Part shown: piece by piece, positions 25,471-34,395 of the stretch
Layout of the letters: each line of letters begins with the position of its first letter
Position numbering within the stretch: the first letter of the stretch is position 1
NCBI GenBank assembly: GCA_900314985.1
Contig: OMXL01000011.1
Location: forward strand, 40,220 to 104,219
Direction of reading: 5' to 3'
DNA: 64,000 nt
Source of the DNA: an uncultured Prevotellaceae bacterium
GTDB lineage: Bacteria; Bacteroidota; Bacteroidia; Bacteroidales; Bacteroidaceae
Made by a program: the position numbers and the translations under genes
The notes under the pieces: generated by a model
What the model was told of the DNA's origin: nothing
The model's database searches: none
Seen by the model: only the letters and a program-made list of their open reading frames with translations

Positions 25471-26640
25471 ATGACTAAGAAGGTTTTCGTAAGTGGTTGT
25501 TACGATCTGCTGCATAGCGGACACGTAGAGTTTTTCCGTCAGGCTGCTCAATATGGTGACTTGTATGTGGGCATTGGCTCCGACAAGACCATTGAGGGCT
25601 ACAAGCATCATAAGACTATCTATAGCGAGCAGGAGCGTCTGTTTATGGTGAAGAGCATTCGCTATGTCAAGGATGCCTACATCAATCAGGGCAGTGGCAT
25701 CTTGGATTTCCTGCCTACGCTGGATATTGTCCAGCCAGACATTCTGGTGGTCAATAGTGACGGTGGCAACGACGACAAGCGCCGTGTCTGCGAGGAGCGT
25801 GGCATGGAGTATGTCGTGCTCGAACGGGTGCCACAGCAGGGCTTGCAGGCACGTTCTTCTACCGACCTGAAGAAGACGGAGTCGCAGATTCCTACGCGTC
25901 TTGACTTGGCAGGCACATGGATAGACCAGCCTTACGTGTCGTGCTTTGCGTCAGGGTGGGCCATCACTATCTCTCTTGAACCCACGTTCGAAATCCGTGA
26001 GCGCTGTGGGCTGAGCACCTCTACCCGCAATATGATAAAGAAGATATGGCCGTACAACTTGCCCAATATGGATCCAGAGATGTTGGCCAAACTCGTGTTC
26101 TGTTTTGAGAACGATCCAGAGCGTAGCGATGGTATTGTCAGTGGTGCGCAAGACTCCATAGGAATCTGTGTGCCAGGACTTTGCCGCCATTTCTACAACA
26201 ATCGCTTCTGGCCTGATAGGATAGAGACGTGCTACGATGAAACTGTGCTCAGTTGGTTGGAGCAGCACTTGGTGATGGTTCCTATGGAACCCCGTCAGCC
26301 AGGGTGTAACGTGTTGGAAGGAAAGGATATTACAGAACCTAAGGTCAAAGCGCTGACCAAGGCTGCCGACGACTGCTGGCAGGCCATCATGCAGCGTGAC
26401 CTCCAAGCCTTTGCCAAAGCCTTTGCCGACAGTTTCCGTGCGCAGGTCGCCATGTTCCCAGCTATGATACAAGGCTGCGTAGCGTCATACATTGCCCAAT
26501 ACGAGCATCAGGTGCTGGCCTACAAGATGCCTGGAGCGGGTGGAGGAGGCTATCTGGCCTGCGTCGTCGACGATGCCACAGCATTTGTTACCCAACACCC
26601 CGAAGCCATTCGCCTGACAATCCGTCGCCCAGGAATGTAA
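25471..26640 (+). CDS. nucleotidyltransferase fused to a GHMP-kinase-like domain
   Basis: 389 residues. Residues 1-130 are a cytidylyl/adenylyltransferase-like domain with the HxGH motif (CYDLLHSGHVEF) and a KxxTERSS-like QARSSTDLKK. From about 140 on the chain resembles GHMP sugar kinases: RLDLAGTWID matches the N-terminal substrate motif and MPGAGGGGYLACVV the C-terminal motif. The usual phosphate-binding PxxxGLGSSA loop is replaced by VSGAQDSIGICVPG, so kinase activity is uncertain. A sugar-1-phosphate activation role similar to heptose enzymes is plausible. Confidence 0.75.
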   Translation: MTKKVFVSGCYDLLHSGHVEFFRQAAQYGDLYVGIGSDKTIEGYKHHKTIYSEQERLFMVKSIRYVKDAYINQGSGILDFLPTLDIVQPDILVVNSDGGNDDKRRVCEERGMEYVVLERVPQQGLQARSSTDLKKTESQIPTRLDLAGTWIDQPYVSCFASGWAITISLEPTFEIRERCGLSTSTRNMIKKIWPYNLPNMDPEMLAKLVFCFENDPERSDGIVSGAQDSIGICVPGLCRHFYNNRFWPDRIETCYDETVLSWLEQHLVMVPMEPRQPGCNVLEGKDITEPKVKALTKAADDCWQAIMQRDLQAFAKAFADSFRAQVAMFPAMIQGCVASYIAQYEHQVLAYKMPGAGGGGYLACVVDDATAFVTQHPEAIRLTIRRPGM

Positions 26641-26713
26641 AGTCGGGGAAAACAAAAATGTAACCAAATCGTAAAAAATGGGGTATAGGTTTGGTAGTTT
26701 GTGCAAAATTGTT

Positions 26714-26721
26714 TACCTTTG
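26714..26721 (+). promoter_or_regulatory. Bacteroidetes promoter -7 box
   Basis: TACCTTTG, about 90 nt before the binding-protein ATG. It probably drives the binding protein, receptor and STAS genes together. Confidence 0.65.
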
Positions 26722-26812
26722 GAGTGACTTTTAGTCTGACTCCTTCTGGAGAAGTGTGCAAGTCAATAACGAAAACTATCAAATAATGAACAATAACTAA
26801 AACAGCAAAACA

Positions 26813-27763
26813 ATGAAGAAACGTCTGATCAGTTTACTGTTTATTCATTCCCTATTGATGAGCCAGGCTGTGGCACAGCAGGACGAGACCATCGTCTTCA
26901 CACCACAGTGGACGGCGCAGGCTCAGTTTGCTGGCTATTACGTGGCCGAGGCCAAGGGATTCTATCGTGATGCTGGCGTGAAGGTGCAAATCGAACACCC
27001 GTCGGCTACACAGCCCGCAATGGCTCGTCTGCGCAATAACGAGTGTCAGGCTACGACGCTGCAACTCTGTCAGGCAATGGAGATTGTGGATGAGGGAATC
27101 CCTTTGGTGAACATTCTTCAGACGTCGATGAACAATGCGATGGTCATCGTCTCTGCCCGTGGCAAGGATCCGCTGACGCAGAAGGGTGCTCGTGTAGGCA
27201 TCTGGAGCGTCGGTTTCGGACAGTTGGCTATCTGCATGAGCATCAAGGACCATCTGGACTATGAGTGGGTGCGCTTCGCCCAGAACGTGAACATCTTCGT
27301 TGCTGGAGCCCTCGACGCTACGTTGGCCATGAGTTATAATGAGTATTACCAGCTGGTGCAGGCTGGTGTGAAGATGACTGGCAAGAACGTGTATCGCTTC
27401 TGCGACCACGGCTACAACGTGCAGGAGGATGGCGTCTATATGACGCGCGACTACTATGTCAAGCACAAGGAACAGGCGCGCCGCTTTGCCCAGGCCAGCA
27501 AGAAAGGGTGGGAGTGGGCTGCTACTCACCCCGACGAGACGCTGGACATTGTGATGCAGTATGTTGACAAGAACCATATTGCTACTAACCGCGTCATGCA
27601 GCGTATGATGCTTAAAGAGATATTGCGCTTGCAGGTGGATCGCGAATCGAAGAAACGTGAGTTCCGACTGCGTCCCGACATGGTGAAACAGGCCAGCCGA
27701 CTGATGGTCGAGAACCAGATGCTTGGTCGCGAAGTGACGTACAAAGAATTAATTGACAATTGA
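26813..27763 (+). CDS. NMT1/THI5-like periplasmic substrate-binding protein
   Basis: 316 residues. A signal peptide (about 1-21, ending AVAQ) precedes an NMT1/THI5-like Venus-flytrap fold: IVFTPQWTAQAQFAGYYVAEAKGFY, then ATQPAMARL and VGIWSVGFGQ. Family members deliver thiamine precursors, taurine or similar small molecules to ABC importers. Here no permease or ATPase follows; the next gene is a membrane phosphatase receptor, so it may act as a ligand sensor. The last codons (ELIDN-stop) lie in a TTGACAATT dispersed repeat that continues to the next start. Confidence 0.85.
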   Translation: MKKRLISLLFIHSLLMSQAVAQQDETIVFTPQWTAQAQFAGYYVAEAKGFYRDAGVKVQIEHPSATQPAMARLRNNECQATTLQLCQAMEIVDEGIPLVNILQTSMNNAMVIVSARGKDPLTQKGARVGIWSVGFGQLAICMSIKDHLDYEWVRFAQNVNIFVAGALDATLAMSYNEYYQLVQAGVKMTGKNVYRFCDHGYNVQEDGVYMTRDYYVKHKEQARRFAQASKKGWEWAATHPDETLDIVMQYVDKNHIATNRVMQRMMLKEILRLQVDRESKKREFRLRPDMVKQASRLMVENQMLGREVTYKELIDN

Positions 27764-27776
27764 TAATTGACAATTA
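27752..27776. repeat. TTGACAATT dispersed repeat
   Basis: Units of AATTGACAATTGATAATTG spanning the stop codon of the binding-protein gene and the start of the receptor gene. Confidence 0.75.
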
Positions 27777-30139
27777 TGAAAAGAATCATCGCATATATCC
27801 GTCGCAAACTCTCCGTCAGAGTCAGCCTGTGGGTAGTATTCTTTGCTGCCATCATCTTCAATGTCGCCCTGGGATTCTTGTTCTATCAGGCTCGCGAGGC
27901 CGTTCGACAGGAGGCTATTAATAGTGCCACACAGATTTTGGACAAGACCTCGCTGCGCGTGGAGGGTATCTTGAACCGTGTAGAGGTGGCTTCAAACATG
28001 ACCAGATGGCTGGTGCAACGCCATCCCAACAAGGCCGACTCGATGTTCGTCTATAGCCGTGGCGCGCTACTGAACAATCCCGACTTCTACACCTGTTCTA
28101 TTGCCTTTGAACCTTATTATTTTAAGGACAAGGGCCGCTATTTCTCGGCTTACACCAAACACATTGGTGACAGTCTTCGAACGATACAAGGCGGCAGTGA
28201 CCACTACCAGTATTTCTTTGCAGACTGGTATCTCATGCCACAACTGCTGGACAAACCCTGCTGGACAGAGCCTTATATGGATCTCGATGCGCCTACCAAC
28301 ACTTTTGAGATGGTCACTAGCTACTGCCAGCCCATCAAGGACAAAAATAACCAGTTTATTGGTGTCATCAACACCAGTCTGTCTATCACCTGGCTTTCGC
28401 AAACCATCTCTGCCGTCAAGCCTTATCCTAACTCCTACAGTATAATGATTGGTCGTGGCGGTACTTATTTTGTACATCCTGACACGACGAAGATTACCCG
28501 TCAGACCATCTTTACACAGACGATGGAGCAACCTGATACGGCACTCACCGCTTTAGGTTACGCCATGCAGCGTGGTGAGGAGGGTATGAAACACATGAAC
28601 ATCGATGGCAAAGACTGCTACGTCTTCTACAAACCGCTCGGTCAGACGGGGTGCTCGATGGCTATCGTCTGTCCCGAGAGCGACATCTTCGGAGGTTTTG
28701 ACCGCCTGCGCAACAGCGTCAGAGCCATTGTCTTGGTGGGCTTGCTGCTGATGCTCTACTTATTTATCCGTATTATTACACGCGAGCTGCAGCCCCTCAG
28801 AAGACTTGCTGATGAAGCTGAGACCATCGCCTCTGGACAGTTTGATGCAATGTTGCCCGACTTCAAGCGTATTGACGAAATTGGTCAGCTGAGTCACTCG
28901 TTTGGCAACATGCAGCAGTCGCTGGTGAAATATATCGATGAACTGAAGAATACCACTGCCCAGAAGGCCTCGATAGAGAGCGACCTGCGCATTGCCAGTG
29001 GTATACAGATGGGAATGCTGCCTGAGCAGTTCCCCACAAGAGAGGACCGCGACGACGTAGAGCTCTATGCCTCGTTGACTCCTGCCAAGGAGGTGGGTGG
29101 CGACCTGTTCGACTTCTATTTCCGCGACGAGAAGCTCTTCTTCTGTATTGGTGACGTGTCAGGCAAGGGCGTTCCAGCCTCCCTCTTTATGGCAGTGACA
29201 CGTTCTACCTTCCGCACTGTCTCTGCTCATGAGTCGATGCCAGACCGCATCGTGACAATCATGAACAAGACGATTGCCGACATGAACAAGAACCACATGT
29301 TCGTCACGCTCTTAGTCGGTGTGCTCGACCTGCCTACTGGACGTTTGCACTACTGTAATGCTGGCCACGATGCCCCATTGCTTATCGGTGCAGGTGTAGG
29401 CGAACTGCCCTGCGACCCCAATATCCCCGTAGGTTTTATGCCCACATGGAAGTACTCGCTGCAGGAGGCGCGTATCTTCACGGGCACCACTATCTTGCTC
29501 TTCACCGACGGACTGACAGAGGCTATGAATGCCGACTATGAGCAGTTCCAGATGGAGCGTGTCAACGAGGTGGCCAATCGTGCGCTGTCTAACCAGCAGC
29601 AGAGTCCCCGTCAGCTGATTGCCCAGATGACCGATGCCGTGCATGAGTTTGTGGGCGATGCCGAACAGAGCGATGACCTGACCATGATGGCCATTCAGTA
29701 TATCAAGCAGCAGAGTGACGTGAAAATGCGGAAGAGCATCGTGCTGCCTAACGATACGCAGGAAGTGCCACGACTGAATGCTTTTGTTGATGAGGTCTGC
29801 AAGAGCGTAGGATTCGATGAAGGTAAGACGATGGAAATCAAAGTGGCTGTTGAGGAGGCCGTGGTCAACGTGATGAACTATGCCTATCCGCCTGAACAGC
29901 GTGGCGACGTAACCATTGAGGCTGCTAGTAATGATATACGCTTGAAGTTCACCATTATTGACAGTGGCAAGCCTTTCGATCCCACCGTTCAGAACGAAGT
30001 AGACACCACGCTTTCTGCTGAGGCACGAAGTATTGGCGGACTGGGTATTCACCTTATTCGTCAAAATATGGACTCTATCAACTACGAACGCGTTGATAAT
30101 CTTAACGTATTGACACTGAGAAAGAAATTGATTAAATAA
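27776..30139 (+). CDS. membrane receptor with SpoIIE phosphatase and HATPase domains
   Basis: 787 residues from the ATG at 27776 (an upstream TTG lies in repeat DNA). TM1 (about 17-40) and TM2 (about 320-340) flank a Cache-like periplasmic sensor (about 45-310). A HAMP segment (RELQPLRRLADEAETIASGQF), a short coiled coil and a PP2C SpoIIE domain follow (EVGGDLFDF, DVSGKGVPASLFM, LFTDGLTEAMN, SDDLTMMAI supply the metal aspartates). A C-terminal RsbW-like HATPase ends it (EIKVAVEEAVVNVMNYAY, IIDSGKPF, GGLGIHLI). Phosphatase and kinase-type modules in one chain suggest it sets the phosphorylation state of the adjacent STAS protein. Confidence 0.9.
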   Translation: MKRIIAYIRRKLSVRVSLWVVFFAAIIFNVALGFLFYQAREAVRQEAINSATQILDKTSLRVEGILNRVEVASNMTRWLVQRHPNKADSMFVYSRGALLNNPDFYTCSIAFEPYYFKDKGRYFSAYTKHIGDSLRTIQGGSDHYQYFFADWYLMPQLLDKPCWTEPYMDLDAPTNTFEMVTSYCQPIKDKNNQFIGVINTSLSITWLSQTISAVKPYPNSYSIMIGRGGTYFVHPDTTKITRQTIFTQTMEQPDTALTALGYAMQRGEEGMKHMNIDGKDCYVFYKPLGQTGCSMAIVCPESDIFGGFDRLRNSVRAIVLVGLLLMLYLFIRIITRELQPLRRLADEAETIASGQFDAMLPDFKRIDEIGQLSHSFGNMQQSLVKYIDELKNTTAQKASIESDLRIASGIQMGMLPEQFPTREDRDDVELYASLTPAKEVGGDLFDFYFRDEKLFFCIGDVSGKGVPASLFMAVTRSTFRTVSAHESMPDRIVTIMNKTIADMNKNHMFVTLLVGVLDLPTGRLHYCNAGHDAPLLIGAGVGELPCDPNIPVGFMPTWKYSLQEARIFTGTTILLFTDGLTEAMNADYEQFQMERVNEVANRALSNQQQSPRQLIAQMTDAVHEFVGDAEQSDDLTMMAIQYIKQQSDVKMRKSIVLPNDTQEVPRLNAFVDEVCKSVGFDEGKTMEIKVAVEEAVVNVMNYAYPPEQRGDVTIEAASNDIRLKFTIIDSGKPFDPTVQNEVDTTLSAEARSIGGLGIHLIRQNMDSINYERVDNLNVLTLRKKLIK

Positions 30140-30160
30140 CAAGCTAAAAAATAAAACACT

Positions 30161-30463
30161 ATGAACGTAACACTTCAAGAACAAGACGGCAACATGGTTG
30201 CCATTCTGGCAGGCAGTCTTGATACTGCTGCTGCCGCAGAGACTGAAAAGGCAATGAGTCCTCTGAATGACGTGCAAGGAAAAAACATTATCATCGACTG
30301 CACCGACTTGGCATATATCTCGTCGGCTGGTCTGCGCATCTTCCTTGGCATCTTGCAGAATACGCAGGCTAAGGGCGGCCACGTCTATATCAAAGGAATC
30401 AACGATGCCGTCCGTGGCGTCTTTGTCATCACGGGCTTCAGCAATATTTTCGAGTTTATGTAA
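30161..30463 (+). CDS. STAS-domain anti-sigma factor antagonist
   Basis: 100-residue single STAS domain. The switch helix AYISSAGLR contains Ser54/Ser55, one of which is the expected phosphorylation site as in SpoIIAA/RsbV. It lies 21 nt after the receptor gene and is its likely substrate: the SpoIIE domain would dephosphorylate it and the HATPase domain could rephosphorylate or bind it. No anti-sigma factor or sigma factor is in the window, so the downstream target is unknown. Confidence 0.9.
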   Translation: MNVTLQEQDGNMVAILAGSLDTAAAAETEKAMSPLNDVQGKNIIIDCTDLAYISSAGLRIFLGILQNTQAKGGHVYIKGINDAVRGVFVITGFSNIFEFM

Positions 30464-30475
30464 AACAGCATAGCT

Positions 30476-31999
30476 ATGGAGACAGAGACTTTTCTCTTCT
30501 TGGGATTTAATCTGCATGCGTGGATTACCATTGTAACGGTACTGAGCATGTTTACTGTGTTGCTCTTCACCAAACTGAGAGCTGACGCAGTATTTCTGGG
30601 TGCCATCGCAATCCTTTTTGTAACAGGCGTATTAGAACCCAAAGAAGCATTCTCGGGCTTTAGCAGTACATCGGTCATTGTTATCGGTGTATTGTTTGTG
30701 GTGGTAGCTGGTCTGACGCATACAGGTGTGCTGCAATGGATTGTGAAAAACCTGTTGGGCCAGCCTAATTCATATCGTAAGGCCGTAGTACGACTGATGT
30801 TGCCCGTAGCCGCACTGAGTTCTTTCCTCAGCAATACAACAGTGGTAGCGCTCTTTGTGGGTATTGTGAAGATGTGGTCGAAGAAGCTGAATATCTCGCC
30901 CTCCAAACTGCTCATTCCACTGAGCTATGCATCGGGCATGGGTGGTGTGTGTACGTTGATTGGTACACCGCCAAACCTGATTATCTCTGGACTCTATACC
31001 GACCATACTGGCATCTCCATGAATGTGCTGGCCACCACGATACCTGGTCTGTTCTGTCTGTTCATCGGCGTTCTGTCTATTATCGCCATGCGTCGGCTGT
31101 TGCCTGACCGTAAGGCTCCCGAGTCAGACTCAGAAGACACGGTAGACTATACCATGGAATTGATCGTGCCTTCGACTCATCAGTCTATTGCTAAGACGAT
31201 TGGCATGGCAGGGCTGTATCATGTGGAGGGCTGTCGTCTGCTGAAATGGCGCCATTTCGATGATGCTCCCGTACCTGTCAATGAGAATGAATATCTGATG
31301 GGAGGCGACCATCTGGTCTATGCCGGACATACCAAGGCTATCATGGATTTGGCCAAGGAACAAGGACTGATTCTCGGCGATGAGGTTATCAACGTAGGAC
31401 GTGGCACGCTCATCTCTTCACTCATCATGATAGTGATGGTGGTGGTGTCAGCGCTTGGTATTATGCCCCTGCTGCAATGTGCTTTTCTTGCTGCTATGGC
31501 TATGTTGCTGTTCCGTTGCTGCAACGTAGACCAAGCTATGAAGGCCATCAACTGGGACATCCTGATGGTGTTTGCAGGATCGGTCGTCTTAGGACTGGCC
31601 ATACAGAAGACGGGTATTGCCGAACGACTGGCCTTTGGCATCCTTGACGTCTGTGGCTCTAACCCCATCGTAGTGATGACAGCCATCTGCTTTGTCGGTA
31701 CGTTTATCACTGAGTTTATCTCTAACACGGCAGCGGGTGCTATGTTCTTCCCCATTATGTATGAGGCTGCAGAGAAGCTGGGCTACGAGCCTTATCCCTT
31801 CCTGATTGCCTTGATGGTGAGTGTAAGCAGCAGCTTTGCTACACCTATCGGTTCACCTACGCACATGTTGGTATATGGACCTGGTGGCTATCGCTTCAGC
31901 GACTTTATGCGCATAGGTCTGTTGATGAACATCATCATCCTGGCTGCCAACATCTTTATCGTCAATATCGTTTATCCGCTAACACCGCTTAATCCGTAA
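30476..31999 (+). CDS. SLC13-family anion/Na+ symporter
   Basis: 507 residues with 10-12 membrane segments. The two SNT-type signatures are present: SFLSNTTVVALFVG with GTPPNLIISG in the N half, and ISNTAAGAMFFP with PIGSPTHMLVYGP in the C half. The central cytosolic loop (about 215-305) looks like a TrkA-C ligand-binding module. Substrates of the family include sulfate, phosphate and dicarboxylates; the residues do not decide. It starts 12 nt after the STAS gene and could share its transcript. Confidence 0.85.
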   Translation: METETFLFLGFNLHAWITIVTVLSMFTVLLFTKLRADAVFLGAIAILFVTGVLEPKEAFSGFSSTSVIVIGVLFVVVAGLTHTGVLQWIVKNLLGQPNSYRKAVVRLMLPVAALSSFLSNTTVVALFVGIVKMWSKKLNISPSKLLIPLSYASGMGGVCTLIGTPPNLIISGLYTDHTGISMNVLATTIPGLFCLFIGVLSIIAMRRLLPDRKAPESDSEDTVDYTMELIVPSTHQSIAKTIGMAGLYHVEGCRLLKWRHFDDAPVPVNENEYLMGGDHLVYAGHTKAIMDLAKEQGLILGDEVINVGRGTLISSLIMIVMVVVSALGIMPLLQCAFLAAMAMLLFRCCNVDQAMKAINWDILMVFAGSVVLGLAIQKTGIAERLAFGILDVCGSNPIVVMTAICFVGTFITEFISNTAAGAMFFPIMYEAAEKLGYEPYPFLIALMVSVSSSFATPIGSPTHMLVYGPGGYRFSDFMRIGLLMNIIILAANIFIVNIVYPLTPLNP

Positions 32000-32015
32000 A
32001 CAATACGTATAGACA

Positions 32016-32588
32016 ATGGCAAACGAAGCCTTAGACACCCAACTACTGGATCGTGCTCTCATATTTGCAGTCCGCGCCCATGCCGGGACCGAGCGTCGCG
32101 GCAAGGGATTCCCCTATATCGTTCATCCGATGGAGGCTGTGGAGATTGTAGCAACGATGACTGCCGACCAGGAACTGCTGGCTGCTGCTGCGCTGCATGA
32201 CACTGTAGAGGACACCGATGTCACCATTGAACAAATCCGAGCAGAGTTCGGTGACCGCGTGGCTTCGTTGGTTGCTGCAGAGAGCGATGAGCCCCATCAG
32301 AAGCGTGACAGCATAGAAAACTGGCGTGCCCGTAAGCAGGCTGCTATGGATCGTCTGGCACATGGCTCGCGCGAAACCAAGATGGTGGCTCTGGGCGATA
32401 AACTCTCGAATATGCGAGCCATCGCTCGTGACTATGCCGTGCAGGGTGACGCCCTCTGGAACATGTTTCATTCCAACGACCGTAAGGATCACGAGTGGCA
32501 CTACCGAGGGTTGGCTGATGCGCTCAGCGAACTGCGCGATACCTTTGCCTATAAGGAGTTCGTGCAACTCATCAATCAAGTATTCTGA
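32016..32588 (+). CDS. HD-domain ppGpp hydrolase-like protein (SAH type)
   Basis: 190 residues resembling the hydrolase half of RelA/SpoT, as in MESH1. HPMEAVEIV and the metal-binding LHDTVEDTD supply His and HD residues, and LGDKLSNMRAIARD provides the final Asp. Predicted to remove the 3'-pyrophosphate of (p)ppGpp-like nucleotides. There is no synthetase or TGS/ACT domain. The next gene, 23 nt on, is a stand-alone synthetase, so the pair could balance alarmone levels. Starts 16 nt after the SLC13 gene. Confidence 0.85.
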   Translation: MANEALDTQLLDRALIFAVRAHAGTERRGKGFPYIVHPMEAVEIVATMTADQELLAAAALHDTVEDTDVTIEQIRAEFGDRVASLVAAESDEPHQKRDSIENWRARKQAAMDRLAHGSRETKMVALGDKLSNMRAIARDYAVQGDALWNMFHSNDRKDHEWHYRGLADALSELRDTFAYKEFVQLINQVF

Positions 32589-32611
32589 AATTCATGTAAT
32601 TCGACATCATA

Positions 32612-33688
32612 ATGGGACATCAAATCAAGTTGGACTCACATGGCGAGATGCTCTTGCAGCAATACCGCGAACTACGCCCCACGCTACAGCAGTTGTCTGA
32701 CGAGGCCAGTCAGATGCTGCACCACGCACTACGCGAGCAGGGCATCTATATTACTGCTATGGAGCACAGGGTGAAGACCGAGAAGTCGCTGACTGGAAAA
32801 CTGGAGCTGAAGGGTGCCAAGTACAAGACTATCGACGACATCACTGACCTTGTTGGACTGCGCGTTATCACTTTCTATACTGACGAGGTGGACAAGGTGG
32901 CAGCTATTGCCAAGCGCATCTTCGACATCGATTGGCAGGAGAGTGTGGACAAGCGTAAGTTGCACGAGCTGGATGCTTTCGGCTATAACTCGCTGCACTA
33001 TATCTGTCGTCTTAAGACGGGTGGTCCGCGCTTCGAATTGCAGATGCGCACGGCCTTGCAGCATGTATGGTCTACCATTGAGCACGACACCGGCTACAAG
33101 GGTGATGTGAAGATGCCCCGCGAGTACAAGCGACAATTCAGTCGTCTGGCTGGTATGATGGAACTGATAGACGACGAGTTCAGTAGACTGCGTATTGTGC
33201 TCACCGACTATCGTCGCCAGATGTTGGCACTGGTCAATAGCGGACAGTTGGCCGACGTACCGCTGTCAGCCGAAACATTCCGCAGCTATCTCGAACTGCA
33301 TCCCTTCGATCGACTGAACAAACGCATCGCTGCTGTCAACCAGGCTGAGATATGGCCCGTCTCTATGATGTCCTATCTGCGCGTGCTCGAATCCTTCGGA
33401 CTGGAAACCCTTGGCGACGTGCAGCAATTCATCGACGAGAACAGCGACGATGCCCATCAGTTGGCACTCTCGCAACTGGCCATTACCGACCTTGACATTC
33501 TCTCGTCGAATACAGCCTTGCAGTATCTCTGTCTAGTCTATGTGCTGAAGCACGATGGTGGGCGCGATGGCCTTATCTCGCTCTTCAACCGCATCAACGG
33601 AGAGAACGATTCCAACAGTATGCTGGCTGATATGATGTTAGAGCAAGCCCGGACACTGCCGTTTATGCAGAAGAAAGTAAAGAAATAA
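32612..33688 (+). CDS. RelA/SpoT-type alarmone synthetase
   Basis: 358 residues. Residues 20-215 are a RelA/SpoT nucleotidyltransferase: ATP-binding HRVKTEKSLTGKL, metal-site DLVGLRVITFY, and the GTP-binding YNSLHYIC and FELQMRTALQHVWSTIEHD. The remaining about 140 residues are helical and unassigned, longer than usual for a small alarmone synthetase. No hydrolase domain is present. Pairing with the upstream SAH-type gene resembles known toxic synthetase/antitoxin hydrolase loci, though a housekeeping role is equally possible. Confidence 0.87.
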   Translation: MGHQIKLDSHGEMLLQQYRELRPTLQQLSDEASQMLHHALREQGIYITAMEHRVKTEKSLTGKLELKGAKYKTIDDITDLVGLRVITFYTDEVDKVAAIAKRIFDIDWQESVDKRKLHELDAFGYNSLHYICRLKTGGPRFELQMRTALQHVWSTIEHDTGYKGDVKMPREYKRQFSRLAGMMELIDDEFSRLRIVLTDYRRQMLALVNSGQLADVPLSAETFRSYLELHPFDRLNKRIAAVNQAEIWPVSMMSYLRVLESFGLETLGDVQQFIDENSDDAHQLALSQLAITDLDILSSNTALQYLCLVYVLKHDGGRDGLISLFNRINGENDSNSMLADMMLEQARTLPFMQKKVKK

Positions 33689-33724
33689 CAGCAAATCATT
33701 ACTAACTTTAATACATATCAAAAA

Positions 33725-34363
33725 ATGAACAAGAACGAGCAATTTGTAATCACGATTAACCGTGAGTTAGGAAGTGGTGGTCGCACCGTTGGCCGCGTGT
33801 TGGCAGAGAAGTTAGGTGTGCCCTTCTACGACAAGGCACTCATTAAGGCGCTGCAGGAAAAGTATAACCTCACCGTAGAGAAGATTGAGAAACTGAAGGG
33901 CACCAAGCAGACGTGGTGGGACGATTTTATGCGCATCATGGATATTGGTCCAGGTATGAGCTCTAACTACTACCTGCCACAGAAAGGCAGTGAGGCTGAT
34001 ATGCTGACCAGCGAGGAGATGTTCAAGACCGAGACCTTGATATTGCAGGATCTCGCTGCTGAGAAGTCGTGCGTAGTGGCTGGTCGCAGTGGCTTCCATG
34101 TATTCCGCAACCATCCCAACCACCTGAACGTTCTTATTCAGGCTTCGATGGACTACCGTGTAGAGCGTGTGGCTCGTAAGCAGAATATGACGGAAGACGA
34201 AGCGCGCAAGACCATCGAGCGGATAGACAAGATGCGCGAAACTTACGTCAAGAAGTACACTGGCACCTCGCGCTATGATACGCGCAACTACCAGCTCGTC
34301 ATCTCTGCTGATGGCAAGACGGAGGAGGAAATTGCCCAGATGATTCTGCAGTATATAGGGTAG
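33725..34363 (+). CDS. cytidylate kinase-like protein
   Basis: 212 residues of the cytidylate-kinase-2-like family: the P-loop is NRELGSGGRTVGRVLAEKL, followed by FYDKALI and a lid-like ARKTIERID segment ending NYQLVIS. It likely phosphorylates a nucleoside monophosphate, but the specificity of this subgroup is undefined. True cmk is expected elsewhere on the chromosome. It converges on the PLP decarboxylase gene, with about 30 nt between the stops. Confidence 0.8.
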   Translation: MNKNEQFVITINRELGSGGRTVGRVLAEKLGVPFYDKALIKALQEKYNLTVEKIEKLKGTKQTWWDDFMRIMDIGPGMSSNYYLPQKGSEADMLTSEEMFKTETLILQDLAAEKSCVVAGRSGFHVFRNHPNHLNVLIQASMDYRVERVARKQNMTEDEARKTIERIDKMRETYVKKYTGTSRYDTRNYQLVISADGKTEEEIAQMILQYIG

Positions 34364-34395
34364 AGGTGGTGGCTGTAACGGACGAATGCTGCCGT

